This document shows positions 8,698 through 16,905 of a stretch of 64,000 nucleotides of DNA, piece after piece. How positions within the stretch are numbered: the first letter of the stretch is position 1; each line of letters opens with the position of its first letter. Location: positions 124,001 to 188,000 of the forward strand of contig NZ_JAACFT010000003.1 of the NCBI RefSeq assembly GCF_029051685.1, given 5' to 3'. The notes beneath the pieces are model-generated. The model was not told where the DNA came from and did not search any database. It worked only from the letters and a program-made list of their open reading frames with translations. The position numbers were made by a program, and so were the translations under genes. Origin of the DNA: Bradyrhizobium sp. CSA207. GTDB taxonomy: Bacteria > Pseudomonadota > Alphaproteobacteria > Rhizobiales > Xanthobacteraceae.

Positions 8698-9063
8698 TTA
8701 TGCCGTGCGGATGGTTTTCGCCTGCTGCAGGATGAGGGTGCGGTAGACTTCGGTGGCGACGCCGACGCCGCCGGCCTTGGCGAAGTTCTTGGAATATTGC
8801 TCGGTCAGCATCGAGCGCCACACGCCGGTGCCCGGCGTGTCGCCGAAGGGGCCTTCGCCCTTCAGGCCCGAGGTCATCTGCGAGAACATGCTGTTGAGGA
8901 ACATGGCCTCGAAATCGGTGGCGGTCTTCTGCGCCTTGGTCTGCTGCTGCGGCGAGACCTTTTGCAGCGCGGCGGCGAGCTCGAAATCGGGCCGACCGTT
9001 GCGGCTCTCCACGGAGAACGCAGAGGAGACGACGTGCGCGGTGTTGATCATGCCCGTCTGCAT
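8698..9063 (-). CDS. flgJ: Rod-binding protein FlgJ (rod-capping domain only)
   Basis: The 121-residue protein carries the FlgJ N-terminal rod domain (TATDFEAMFLNSMFSQM, then FGDTPGTGVWRSMLTEQYSKNFAKAGGVGVA). It lacks the muramidase domain found in enteric FlgJ, as is usual in alphaproteobacteria, so wall opening must be done by a separate enzyme. The start overlaps the flgI stop by one base (TGATG), which indicates translational coupling. Confidence 0.9.
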   Translation of the reverse strand: MQTGMINTAHVVSSAFSVESRNGRPDFELAAALQKVSPQQQTKAQKTATDFEAMFLNSMFSQMTSGLKGEGPFGDTPGTGVWRSMLTEQYSKNFAKAGGVGVATEVYRTLILQQAKTIRTA

Positions 9064-10187
9064 CACATCACCTCGATGTCGGCTTCGATCGCGCCCGCCG
9101 CCTTGATGGCTTGGAGGATGCTGATGAGGTCGCGCGGGCCGATGCCGAGGCCGTTGAGACCGTCGACGAGCTGCTGGAGCGAGACGCCGTCCTTGACGAC
9201 GGCGAACTTCTTGCCGTCCTCGGTGACGGTGACGCCGGTTCGTGGCGTTACCACGGTCCGCCCTCGCGACAGCGGGTTGGGCTGGCTCACCTGCGGGCTC
9301 TCGGAGATGGTGACAGTGAGGTTGCCTTGCGCGACCGCGACGGTGGCGACGCGGACGTCGCGGCCCATCACGATGATGCCCGAGCGCTCGTCGATGATGA
9401 TCTTGGCGGCGAGATCGGGATCGACCTGGAGCTGCTCGATCTCGGTGAGGAAGGCGACCACGTTGCCCTTGAACTCCGGCGGGATCGAAAGCTGTACGGT
9501 CGAGGGGTCGATCGGCTCGGCGGTCTTGACCCCGAGATAGTCGTTGACGGCCGCCGCGATGCGCTTGGCGGTGGTGAAGTCGGCGTTGCGCAGCGCAAGG
9601 CGTACGTTCGGCAGGCGATTGAGTGCGAACTCGATCTCGCGTTCGATGATGGCGCCGTTCGCGATACGCCCCACGGTCGGCACTCCGCGCACGATTTTCG
9701 CCGCTTCGCCCTCGGCCTGGAAGCCGGAGATTGCGAGCGAGCCCTGGGCTACCGCATAGACGTTGCCGTCGGCGCCGAGGAGGGGGGTAACGAGCAGGGT
9801 GCCGCCCTGGAGGTTCTTGGCGTCGCCGAGCGCCGAGACGGTGACGTCCATGCGCGTGCCTTGCGTCGCGAAGGCCGGCAGATTGCCGGTCACCATCACG
9901 GCGGCGACGTTGCCGGTGCGGATGGTGGCGCCGCGGATGTTGACGCCCATGCGCTCGAGCATCGCCTGCAGCGACTGCTTGGTGAAGGGAATGTTGTTGA
10001 GGGTGTCGCCGGTGCCGTTGAGGCCGACAACGAGGCCGTAGCCGATGAGCTGGTTCTGCCGGACGCCTTCGATATTGGCGAGGTCCTTGATGCGTGAGGT
10101 CGCATTGACGGACGCGGCCGAGAGCGCCAGCGCTGACAGCGCGGCGCAGGCCACCCCGAAAAATCTCACCCAACGAACGCCTGGCAT
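9063..10187 (-). CDS. flgI: Flagellar P-ring protein FlgI
   Basis: This periplasmic P-ring subunit of 374 residues surrounds the rod in the peptidoglycan layer. A signal peptide (about residues 1-30, VRFFGVACAALSALALSAASVNA) is followed by the family opening SRIKDLANIEGVRQNQLIGYGLVVGL. Other hallmarks are NTPFTKQSL-like, GTLLVTPLLGADG, and the C-terminal DGLNGLGIGPRDLISILQAIKAAGA. The ATG at 10187 is chosen because GGGGAG lies just upstream. A TTG eight codons earlier has no such site. It leads the flgI-flgJ-flgN operon and is divergent from fliX. Confidence 0.95.
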   Translation of the reverse strand: MPGVRWVRFFGVACAALSALALSAASVNATSRIKDLANIEGVRQNQLIGYGLVVGLNGTGDTLNNIPFTKQSLQAMLERMGVNIRGATIRTGNVAAVMVTGNLPAFATQGTRMDVTVSALGDAKNLQGGTLLVTPLLGADGNVYAVAQGSLAISGFQAEGEAAKIVRGVPTVGRIANGAIIEREIEFALNRLPNVRLALRNADFTTAKRIAAAVNDYLGVKTAEPIDPSTVQLSIPPEFKGNVVAFLTEIEQLQVDPDLAAKIIIDERSGIIVMGRDVRVATVAVAQGNLTVTISESPQVSQPNPLSRGRTVVTPRTGVTVTEDGKKFAVVKDGVSLQQLVDGLNGLGIGPRDLISILQAIKAAGAIEADIEVM

Positions 10188-10395
10188 CCTCTGCTCCCCG
10201 AGGCTCCTCAAATCTCGGACCTGTTCGACACTCCCATGACGAGCTGGTCCGACGCTTTCCTTGCGAGCGTTGTGCCAACGTCGGATAATGGGGTTAGGCG
10301 GTTGAATAGGTTGAATAAATCTGTTTCGACCGGTGTCAGCGGATGTTCGCCCTGAGGAGCGAAACTGCCGCCTGGCGGCAGTTTTTGCCGGGCTG

Positions 10396-10410
10396 TTTAC
10401 GCATCATTAA
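10396..10410 (+). promoter_or_regulatory. CtrA-like site between flgI and fliX
   Basis: TTTA-N7-TTAA continuing as TTAACCAT matches the CtrA full-site pattern with one mismatch in the first box. It lies about 50 bp before fliX in the divergent flgI/fliX region and could serve either direction. Confidence 0.5.
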
Positions 10411-10457
10411 CCATAAAGCGGCGAAGCTTGCGGCCATCGACCACCCGGATTGCTTCG

Positions 10458-10871
10458 ATGCGCATCTACGGACCGAACGGCACCACGCTCGGAACGCCGG
10501 CCAGCCAGGCCAGGCGGACGGGCTCCGGTACCTTCGTGCTGCCCGACACCTCGTCGGCGCAGGAGACGCGGGCGACCGCAGCGCCAAAGGCCACAGCCAA
10601 TATCGACGCGCTGCTCGCGATGCAGGGCGTCGAGGAAGATCCGGTCGAGCGTCGCAAGCGCTCGGTCGCCCGCGGCAAGACCGCGCTCGACGTGCTCGAC
10701 GATCTCAAGATGGGGCTTCTTGCCGGTAATCTCGACGCTTCGACCGTGATGCGGCTGCGCGATGCCGCCGCGAACCTGAAATCGTCCTCAGGCGATTCCG
10801 GCCTCGATGCCGTGCTCTCCGAGATCGAGCTGCGTGTCGAGGTCGAGCTGGCGAAGGCCGGGCAGGCGTAG
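10458..10871 (+). CDS. fliX: Flagellar assembly regulator FliX
   Basis: FliX is an alphaproteobacterial regulator that couples completion of the class II basal body to later flagellar transcription, in Caulobacter through FlbD. The 137-residue protein begins with the family hallmark MRIYGPNGT and ends with the helical part TALDVLDDLKMGLLAG and LDAVLSEIELRVEVELAK. The ATG at 10458 fits that conserved N-terminus. An upstream TTG would add ten unconserved residues. It is transcribed away from flgI from a CtrA-like site. Confidence 0.9.
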   Translation: MRIYGPNGTTLGTPASQARRTGSGTFVLPDTSSAQETRATAAPKATANIDALLAMQGVEEDPVERRKRSVARGKTALDVLDDLKMGLLAGNLDASTVMRLRDAAANLKSSSGDSGLDAVLSEIELRVEVELAKAGQA

Positions 10872-10874
10872 CGC

Positions 10875-11246
10875 TTACGCCGCTTCCTCTTTCAGCTGTG
10901 AATCGTAGCGTCGCTGGGCGGCGAGCACGTCTTTCAGATTCTGTTCGGCCCAGTCGCGCAAGGGATCGACGGCAGCGGCGAGGGTCACACCGAGCTGCGT
11001 GATCGAATACTCCACTGTCACCGGCACGGTCGCGATGGCGCGGCGCTTGATCAGGCCATCGCGTTCGAGCGATTTGAGAACCTGGCTCAGCATTTTCTGC
11101 GAGATGCCTTCAATCGTGCGACGCAACCGGTTGAAGCGCATCGGCTCCTCCCGCAGCAGCAGCAGGATCAGCACCGCCCATTTGTCGCCGACGCGGTCGA
11201 GGATCTGGCGCGTCGGGCAATCGGCGGCATAGACGTCGGGCTTCAT
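10875..11246 (-). CDS. HxlR-family transcriptional regulator
   Basis: This 123-residue winged-helix protein has the HxlR signature: a cysteine-containing N-terminus (C10), RVGDKWAVLILLLL, FNRLRRTIEGISQKMLSQVLKSLERDGLI as the recognition region, and VEYSITQLG as the wing. Several HxlR proteins sense electrophiles or oxidants through that N-terminal cysteine. It is divergent from the oxidoreductase gene at 11401, its probable target. It breaks the flagellar gene order and has no evident flagellar role. Confidence 0.85.
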   Translation of the reverse strand: MKPDVYAADCPTRQILDRVGDKWAVLILLLLREEPMRFNRLRRTIEGISQKMLSQVLKSLERDGLIKRRAIATVPVTVEYSITQLGVTLAAAVDPLRDWAEQNLKDVLAAQRRYDSQLKEEAA

Positions 11247-11290
11247 TGCTCGTTCCTCGCGATCCGTTTCGATTTGGCCTGCTGGTCGCG

Positions 11291-11378
11291 CTTACCGGTT
11301 ACTCCCGCGTAATCAGGTAAGCACAAAGTGCTCTCTTAACACCAGCATTCCTTGCGATATCTAGTAACCACTAGTTAC
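11291..11378. promoter_or_regulatory. Inverted repeats in the HxlR / oxidoreductase intergenic region
   Basis: Two inverted repeats lie between the divergent genes: CTTACC (11291) with GGTAAG (11316), and GTAAC (11364) with GTTAC (11374). The second is 20-40 bp before the oxidoreductase start. They are candidate operators for the HxlR regulator, and the shared GGTAA/GTAAC core supports one factor. This is inference from symmetry only. Confidence 0.35.
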
Positions 11379-11400
11379 CACAGAAGCAAAGGAGCCTTCC

Positions 11401-12012
11401 ATGAAAATCGCAGTTGCCGGCGCCTCGGGCCGGGCCGGGTCCGAAATTACCAAGGAACTGTCCCGCCGCGGCCATAGCGTCACCGCGATCGCGCGGAATC
11501 CCGAGAAGATTGCGGCGCTGCCGAACGTCAGGCCGACCAAGGGCGACGTGCTCGATCAGGCTGGTCTGAGCAAGCTGTGGGCCGGGCACGACGTTGCCGT
11601 GAGTTCCGTGCACTTCCTCGCCAGCGATCCACACAAACTGGTCGGCGCGGCCAAGGACTCGAAGGTGGGGCGCTACCTCGTCGTCGGCGGAGCCGGCAGT
11701 CTGGAGGTCGCTCCTGGCGTCAAGCTGGTCACAACTCCCGGTTTTCCGGCCCAATACAAGGCTGAGGCTGAGGCGGGTTCCGCCTTCCTCGATCTGTTGC
11801 GGCAGGAAAAGGACCTGAACTGGACCTTCATCTCGCCGTCGGCCCTGTTCATCGAGGGCGAACGGACGGCTAAGTTCCGGCTCGGGACGGATCAGCTTCT
11901 CGCAGATGCGAACGGCAAAAGCTGGATCACCTTCGCCGACTACGCCATCGCGCTCGCCGACGAGATCGAGCGTCCCGCCCACCTCAGGCAGCGCTTCACG
12001 GTCGGCTACTGA
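11401..12012 (+). CDS. NAD(P)-binding oxidoreductase (atypical SDR / NmrA-like)
   Basis: The 203-residue protein starts with a Rossmann dinucleotide site, KIAVAGASGRAGSEI, followed by HSVTAIARNPEKI. It has the GGAGSL turn near residue 100, typical of the YwnB/rrnaD-type NAD(P)H-binding proteins. Such proteins are often quinone- or stress-linked reductases or NADPH sensors. The substrate cannot be read from sequence. AGGAG precedes the ATG. It lies opposite the HxlR regulator, a common pairing for oxidant-induced reductases. Confidence 0.8.
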   Translation: MKIAVAGASGRAGSEITKELSRRGHSVTAIARNPEKIAALPNVRPTKGDVLDQAGLSKLWAGHDVAVSSVHFLASDPHKLVGAAKDSKVGRYLVVGGAGSLEVAPGVKLVTTPGFPAQYKAEAEAGSAFLDLLRQEKDLNWTFISPSALFIEGERTAKFRLGTDQLLADANGKSWITFADYAIALADEIERPAHLRQRFTVGY

Positions 12013-12180
12013 GTCTCGGCCGTCCCCGGGCCCTTGCGGATAAACCTTCCTGTGCAAGGGCTTGGGGGCGGGCCCCCAGATAGGAGGGAAATATTGTCTG
12101 TCACAGGACGCCGCTATATAAGCCCGGCTCAACGCACTCCGTTCCGTGTGCGAGTCGTTGCTTAGACAGATAGGCCGCCC

Positions 12181-12591
12181 TTGGAAAAGTTGAAAAATTA
12201 CCGACCAACCGAAAAAGAGCCTTTCATGAACGACAGGCAGAAGGAGTACTTCCGTTTGAAGCTCCTGGCCTGGAAGGATGAGATCCTCAAAGAGTCCAAG
12301 CTCACCCTGCAAGCGTTGCAGGAGGAGAACGTGAACCACCCCGATCTCGCCGATCGGGCTTCGTCCGAAACCGACCGTGCCATCGAGCTCCGCGCCCGCG
12401 ACCGCCAGCGCAAATTGATCGCCAAGATCGACGCCGCGCTCCAGCGCATCGAGGACAACACCTATGGCTATTGCGAGGAAACCGGCGAGCCTATCTCGTT
12501 GAAGCGGCTCGAGGCCCGGCCCATCGCGACGCTCTCGGTGGAGGCGCAGGAGCGCCACGAGAAGCGCGAGAAGGTCTATCGCGACGAATAA
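12181..12591 (+). CDS. dksA: DksA-type RNA polymerase-binding regulator, one-cysteine form
   Basis: DksA binds the RNA polymerase secondary channel and, with ppGpp, tunes rRNA and biosynthetic promoters. The 136-residue protein has the coiled-coil part (about 16-90, DLADRASSETDRAIELRARDR) and the globular end YGYCEETGEPI. Only one of the four zinc-finger cysteines remains (C98). The others read T, S and A, as in alphaproteobacterial DksA. The TTG at 12181 is chosen because YRPTEKEPFMN is conserved upstream of the first ATG (12226). An N-terminus at TTG 12190 is also possible. Confidence 0.85.
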   Translation: MEKLKNYRPTEKEPFMNDRQKEYFRLKLLAWKDEILKESKLTLQALQEENVNHPDLADRASSETDRAIELRARDRQRKLIAKIDAALQRIEDNTYGYCEETGEPISLKRLEARPIATLSVEAQERHEKREKVYRDE

Positions 12592-12596
12592 AGTCC

Positions 12597-12625
12597 GAGC
12601 CGCAGAGTTGCGGCTCTTTGTTTTT
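12597..12625 (+). terminator. Rho-independent terminator after dksA
   Basis: A perfect 8-bp stem (GAGCCGCA / TGCGGCTC) with a four-base loop is followed by TTTGTTTTT, five bases after the dksA stop. Confidence 0.85.
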
Positions 12626-13128
12626 GTGGACGCAAAGCGCCGCCTCGCGCCGCGGTTGGCGTTGTGTGCTGTTTTTCAGCCGTCCGCCCCAAGCCCGCCG
12701 CCGCAATCGCGAAAACTGAATCGCGATCAATGGGCTAGACTCAACTCCTCCGAGCTCACGTGAGTTCAGATGAGAAACAGCATTCACCTCAAGTGCGAGA
12801 AGTTTTGCGAGTCGCATCAACGGGATCGACTCGAATGTTGAGGCGCCGGGCGAGCAACATCAAGCATCGCTGCACTCACGCGTTTCGCGTCATCTGCAGC
12901 AATGCTGCAGGATGAGCACCCCTCCATAAAGCCTCGCGCAACTCAAATTTTTCCTTAAACGCCGGCACGAGGCGGCAACTGTTCCGCGACGGGGTTGGCC
13001 TGCTCTTGCGGGTGGTCCGGCCTGGCTTGGTCGAGGCGGGACGCTGTACGGCCGCGCCCATGCTTGTCAGGCGGGGGCGGGGATGCTCCACTGCCACGCA
13101 TGATCGCGTAGCGTGGGAGGCGGCGCCG
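12626..13128. other. Gene-free stretch
   Basis: About 500 bp between the dksA terminator and the hydratase gene. I see no supported coding region, RNA gene or clear repeat here. Only the GGGAGG ribosome site at its right edge can be assigned. Confidence 0.4.
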
Positions 13129-13908
13129 ATGGACAAAATTCTCCAAGCCGCAAAGGCGATCGCGCTCGCGCGCCGCAATCACGCGCCGCTCGCGGCGCTG
13201 GAGCGTCCTCCCGCCGACGAAGCCGAGGGCTATCAAGTCCAGCGTGCGCTCCACGATCTCCTGCTGCCGCATCTCGGGCCGCTGGTCGGCTACAAGATCG
13301 GCTGCACCAGCCAGGTGATGCAGGACTATATCGGCATCCCGCATCCCTGCGGCGGCGGGGTGTTCCAGAAGGGCGTGCATGAGAGCGGGGTGAAGCTCGC
13401 CGCCTCCGACTATGTCCGCGTCGGCGTCGAATGCGAAATCGCGGTCCGGCTGAAGCGCGACCTCGCGCCCGGCGAGGCGCCGTTCACGGCCGAATGGGTC
13501 GGCGAAGCCGTCGATGCCTATCATCCCGCGATCGAGATCGTCGACGACCGCTATGTGAAGTGGGAGACGATGGGCGCGCCCACGCTGATCGCGGACGATT
13601 TCTTCGCCGCCGGCTGCGTGCTGGGGCCGTCGGTTCCGCGCTCGTCCGTGCCGGACCTGAAGACAGTCAAGGGCCGCGCCATCGTGGGCGGCGAAGAGGT
13701 CAGCCACGGCACCGGCGCCGACGTGCTCGGCCACCCCCACAACGCCCTCGCCTGGCTCGCCAACCATCTCGCCGCCGAAGGCAAGGGGCTGCATGCGGGC
13801 CAGCTTGTGTTGACGGGCAGCCTCGTCAAGACGCTGTGGCTGAAGGCGGGCGACAAGGTGCGGATGGAGCTGGACGGGCTGGGGACGGTGGAGGCGGAGT
13901 TTACGTGA
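13129..13908 (+). CDS. 2-keto-4-pentenoate hydratase-like protein (FAA hydrolase superfamily)
   Basis: This 259-residue member of the MhpD/hydratase-decarboxylase family acts on 2-oxo-pent-4-enoate-type acids in meta-cleavage pathways. It shows LVGYKIGCTSQVMQDYIGI, VECEIAVRL with acidic metal ligands, and HPAIEIVDDRY. The C-terminal LAxHLAAEGKGLHAGQLVLTGS is typical. The ATG at 13129 has GGGAGG upstream, so the longer upstream reading frame is not used. No other aromatic-degradation gene is adjacent, so the physiological substrate is open. Confidence 0.85.
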   Translation: MDKILQAAKAIALARRNHAPLAALERPPADEAEGYQVQRALHDLLLPHLGPLVGYKIGCTSQVMQDYIGIPHPCGGGVFQKGVHESGVKLAASDYVRVGVECEIAVRLKRDLAPGEAPFTAEWVGEAVDAYHPAIEIVDDRYVKWETMGAPTLIADDFFAAGCVLGPSVPRSSVPDLKTVKGRAIVGGEEVSHGTGADVLGHPHNALAWLANHLAAEGKGLHAGQLVLTGSLVKTLWLKAGDKVRMELDGLGTVEAEFT

Positions 13909-13942
13909 TGGTGCAGCGGCACTCTCCATAGTCATTATAGTC

Positions 13943-14036
13943 ATTCCCCGCGAAGGCGGGGAATCCAGTACGCCGCGTCACATGGATGCAACCACGGATG
14001 TCTCAGAGTACTGGATCGTCCGCCTTCGCGGACGAT
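13943..14036. repeat. Paired-hairpin intergenic repeat (copy A)
   Basis: The element has two hairpins, a 9-bp stem with GAAG loop (13943-13964) and a 9-bp stem with CTTC loop (14015-14036). Between them are CCAGTA and TACTGG, which pair with each other, so the whole unit can fold as a nested cruciform. A copy with the same architecture but different arm bases lies at 52324-52418. It fills most of the 304-bp gap between the hydratase and flgH. Confidence 0.65.
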
Positions 14037-14212
14037 GACACTGGAGCGCGTGGCTAGGCTCGCGCTCATCATTATTCGTGGTCGCGGACCAATCGGCCAA
14101 ATCGCTACCGCAAAATACATGCGGCCCTCGCCAGGGGAGCTAGCGAGGGCCGCGTCGTACATCGTCGTTCGCGCCTAGGTTCGCGAACACGATGTGGGAG
14201 CTTGGGAGAAGG

Positions 14213-14977
14213 CTAGAAGGGCAGCAGCACGTCCATGACTTGCTGGCCGTAGCGCGGCTGTTGCACGTCCATGATCTGGCCGCGGCCGCCATAGGCGATG
14301 CGGGCCTGGGCGATCTTGGTGGAATCGATGGTGTTGTCGCTCTGGATGTCCTCGGGGCGGACGATGCCGGCGACCACGAGCTCGCGGATCTCGTAATTGA
14401 CGCGGATCTCCTGTTTGCCTTCGACCACGAGGTTGCCATTCGGCAGCACTTGCGTCACGACCGCGGCGACGTTGGTCTGCAAAGCTTCCTTGCGCTCGAC
14501 GCTGCCTTTGCCCTCGCTGGATGCGGTGGAGTCGGCAGTCAGGATGCGGCCGGGCAAGATCTTGTTGGCCTGGGTGATCGTCTTGGCGCCGAGGAAGTCG
14601 CTGATCCCGGAATTTTCCGAGTTGGTGCGGCTGCGCTGGGTGTCGTTCTCGATGTTGGCCTTGTCGGTGATGTTGACGGCCACCGTCAGGAGGTCCCCGA
14701 CCTGGTGGGCGCGTTGATCCTTGAAGAACGCGCGGCTGCCGCTGCGCCACAGCGAATTCGGATTGTAGGAGGCGACTTCCGGCTTCGGCATCGGCATCTG
14801 CACCGGCTTGTAGCCGGGCTGCGTCGTCGGATTGTCGATCGCCGACAGTTTCGGCTGCTCGCCGATCTGCGACAAGCGGTCGATCGAGGAGCAGCCGCTC
14901 GCGAGCGCACAGGTTGCGAGCAGCAAACCGGCGAGCGCGAGGCGACGAAGACGGGAAGCCGAACTGAAAGCGGACAT
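14213..14977 (-). CDS. flgH: Flagellar L-ring lipoprotein FlgH
   Basis: FlgH forms the outer-membrane ring around the rod. The 254-residue protein has a lipoprotein signal with lipobox LASGC (Cys29). Then come the family motifs SLWRSGSRAFFKDQRAHQVGDLLTVAVNI and NGNLVVEGKQEIRVNYEIRELVVAGIVRPEDI, with YGGRGQIMDVQQPRYGQQV at the end. It is the last gene of flgF-flgG-flgA-flgH and starts three bases after the flgA stop. Confidence 0.95.
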   Translation of the reverse strand: MSAFSSASRLRRLALAGLLLATCALASGCSSIDRLSQIGEQPKLSAIDNPTTQPGYKPVQMPMPKPEVASYNPNSLWRSGSRAFFKDQRAHQVGDLLTVAVNITDKANIENDTQRSRTNSENSGISDFLGAKTITQANKILPGRILTADSTASSEGKGSVERKEALQTNVAAVVTQVLPNGNLVVEGKQEIRVNYEIRELVVAGIVRPEDIQSDNTIDSTKIAQARIAYGGRGQIMDVQQPRYGQQVMDVLLPF

Positions 14978-14980
14978 GAC

Positions 14981-16090
14981 TTACTCTGACTTGGCTTGAG
15001 CTTGCAGGAATTGAGCTGGCGGGATCTGGGTTTGCGAGATTTTGGTCTGCGAGGCCGGAGCAGGGGCAGCCGCGGCCGGCGTTTCGCGCTGGAGCGACGA
15101 GGTCTGCTCGACCGCAGGGGCCATCGGCACGGACTGGCTGGCGCCCTGGACCGTGACCTGGCCGCGGCCGGTGACGACGCCGGACAGCGTGCGCTTGGTC
15201 TGGATGTTGAGCACGCTGACGATGTCGCCTTCGGCTCCGCTCTCGACCGCCTTGCCGCGCGTGGTGAGGTAGAGGCCGGGCACCTGGTAAATGATGGTGA
15301 CGTTCTGGTCGCGCTGCACGAATTCGGGCCGTGCCATGTCGGCAACCCGGATCGGCGTGCCCGCCCGCATCGGCCGGCGGAGCTGCATGCCAACCGCGCG
15401 GTCGCGCGAGGCGGGCTCGCCCGTAACCTCTGCTTTCGGCCGGCGCTCCAGAGCGACGTCGGAGGATTTCAGCATCTCGGTGCGCTCGATGTCCCGCGTC
15501 AGCACGGCGACCTCTACGGTCTCGATCGCGGTGCCAGTGAAGCGCAGCTTGGTCGGCGCCGGGTTGTTGTCGTTGCTGATCTCGAAGGTCAGGTCGAAAC
15601 GGCCGCTGCGTGCGTCGTAACGCGTCGCGACCGGCTGGAGCGCGCCGCTGTTGGAGGCATCCAGCCGCATCTCGGAGATGCCGCGGTCGAGGGTGATGGT
15701 GATGTTGGCGGCATCGCCGAGGCCGAAGCGGCGCTCCAGCGCCGAGGCGACCGCGTTTTCGAGGTCCTTGTTGCCGAGCGTGCGGGCGAGGCGGGTGACC
15801 GCGACCTCCTTGATGTCGCCGGTCATTACGCCGATCACCTGCTTGGCCCGCAGCACGCTCAGGACCTGCGCGACCGGCAGCGCGCCGGTGGTGCCGAGAT
15901 CGGGCGAGCGGTACACCGGGATCAGCGCGGCCGAGCCCGCATTGTCGATGAGATCGCCGACCCGCACCAGGTCGGAGGTGACGGTGACGCTGGCACGCAG
16001 CGTCGGCGCGGCAATGCCGTCGTCGGCGGCCTGCGCCGGCAGCGCCAACGCGACGAGGGCAGAGATGGTGGCGAGCGTGGTGCGGATCAT
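14981..16090 (-). CDS. flgA: Flagellar P-ring assembly chaperone FlgA
   Basis: FlgA is the periplasmic chaperone for P-ring (FlgI) assembly. A signal peptide (IRTTLATISALVALALPAQA) precedes two FlgA/SAF-type beta domains. The C-terminal one contains RDIERTEMLKSSDVALERRP, LRRPMRAGTPIRVADM and VTIIYQVPGLYLTTRGKA. A Pro/Ala/Gln-rich tail of about 60 residues follows the family core. The ATG at 16090 gives an eight-base gap to GAGG. ATG 16096 and GTG 16099 are possible alternatives. It starts just after the flgG stop. Confidence 0.9.
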   Translation of the reverse strand: MIRTTLATISALVALALPAQAADDGIAAPTLRASVTVTSDLVRVGDLIDNAGSAALIPVYRSPDLGTTGALPVAQVLSVLRAKQVIGVMTGDIKEVAVTRLARTLGNKDLENAVASALERRFGLGDAANITITLDRGISEMRLDASNSGALQPVATRYDARSGRFDLTFEISNDNNPAPTKLRFTGTAIETVEVAVLTRDIERTEMLKSSDVALERRPKAEVTGEPASRDRAVGMQLRRPMRAGTPIRVADMARPEFVQRDQNVTIIYQVPGLYLTTRGKAVESGAEGDIVSVLNIQTKRTLSGVVTGRGQVTVQGASQSVPMAPAVEQTSSLQRETPAAAAPAPASQTKISQTQIPPAQFLQAQAKSE

Positions 16091-16100
16091 CGTCATCACC

Positions 16101-16889
16101 TCAGCGGAACAGCGCCGTGGTCGATTGCATCATCTGGTCGGCGGCGCTGATGACTTTGGCGTTCATCTCGTAGGCGCGCTGGGCCGCGATCAGGTCACTC
16201 ATCTCCGAGACGACGTCGACATTGGCCTGCTCCAGGCTGCCCTGCGTGAGCTTGCCGTAGCCTTCGGCGTTCGCGGTGCCGTCCTGCGGCGGGCCGGAGG
16301 AGGGCGTCTCGGTGAACTGGTTGTTGCCGACGGGCTGAAGGCCCGCCTTGTTGATGAAACGGGTCACGCCGATCTGGCCCTGGACGGCCGAGGTCGACGA
16401 ACCCGGCAGGGTCACCGAGACCTGGCCCTGCTCGTTGACGGTGAGGCCGGAGGCGTTGTTCGGGATGGTGATGGTCGGCTGTACCGGGTTGCCCTGCGCG
16501 GTGACGATGCGGCCCTGATTGTCCATCTGGAAGGTGCCGTCGCGGGTGTACTGGAAGGTGCCGTCGGGCATCAGGATCTTGAAGAAGCCTTCGCCTGAGA
16601 TCGCGAGGTCGAGATCGTTGCCAGTCTGCGACAGCGTGCCCTGCGTCATGCTGCGCGGCGTGCCGACGGTCTTGACGCCGCCGCCGATGTCGACGCCGAC
16701 AGGCACGATGGTGCCTTGGTCCGAGGCCTGGGCGCCGACGCGGCGGACGTGCTCGTAGATCAGGTCCTGGAACGCCGCCGTCTGCTTCTTGAAGCCGGTG
16801 GTGCGCAGGTTGGCGATGTTATTGGAGATCACCTGAACGTTGAGTTCCTGTGCCGCCATTCCGGTCGCTGCGGTATGAAGCGCCTGCAT
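16101..16889 (-). CDS. flgG: Distal rod protein FlgG
   Basis: FlgG builds the distal rod. The 262-residue protein starts MQALHTAATGMAAQELNVQVISNNIANL, the rod/hook N-terminal signature. It carries GEGFFKILMPDGTFQYTRDGTFQMDNQG in the middle and ends with GSLEQANVDVVSEMSDLIAAQRAYEMNAKVISAAD. It lies between flgF (16 bases upstream) and flgA. Confidence 0.97.
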   Translation of the reverse strand: MQALHTAATGMAAQELNVQVISNNIANLRTTGFKKQTAAFQDLIYEHVRRVGAQASDQGTIVPVGVDIGGGVKTVGTPRSMTQGTLSQTGNDLDLAISGEGFFKILMPDGTFQYTRDGTFQMDNQGRIVTAQGNPVQPTITIPNNASGLTVNEQGQVSVTLPGSSTSAVQGQIGVTRFINKAGLQPVGNNQFTETPSSGPPQDGTANAEGYGKLTQGSLEQANVDVVSEMSDLIAAQRAYEMNAKVISAADQMMQSTTALFR

Positions 16890-16905
16890 GTCAGTTCTCC
16901 CTTAA

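Noticed and set aside
8149-9540. 463-codon plus-strand frame opposite flgN, flgJ and flgI
   Set aside because: Antisense of three well supported flagellar genes. No start context or family similarity.
12062-12079. GC-rich hairpin before dksA as a terminator or riboswitch
   Set aside because: Short TGGGGGC/GCCCCCA stem without a T-run and without any known riboswitch pattern.
13943-14036. CRISPR-like or phage attachment interpretation of the hairpins
   Set aside because: Only one unit with two different hairpins, no repeat-spacer periodicity and no integrase nearby.
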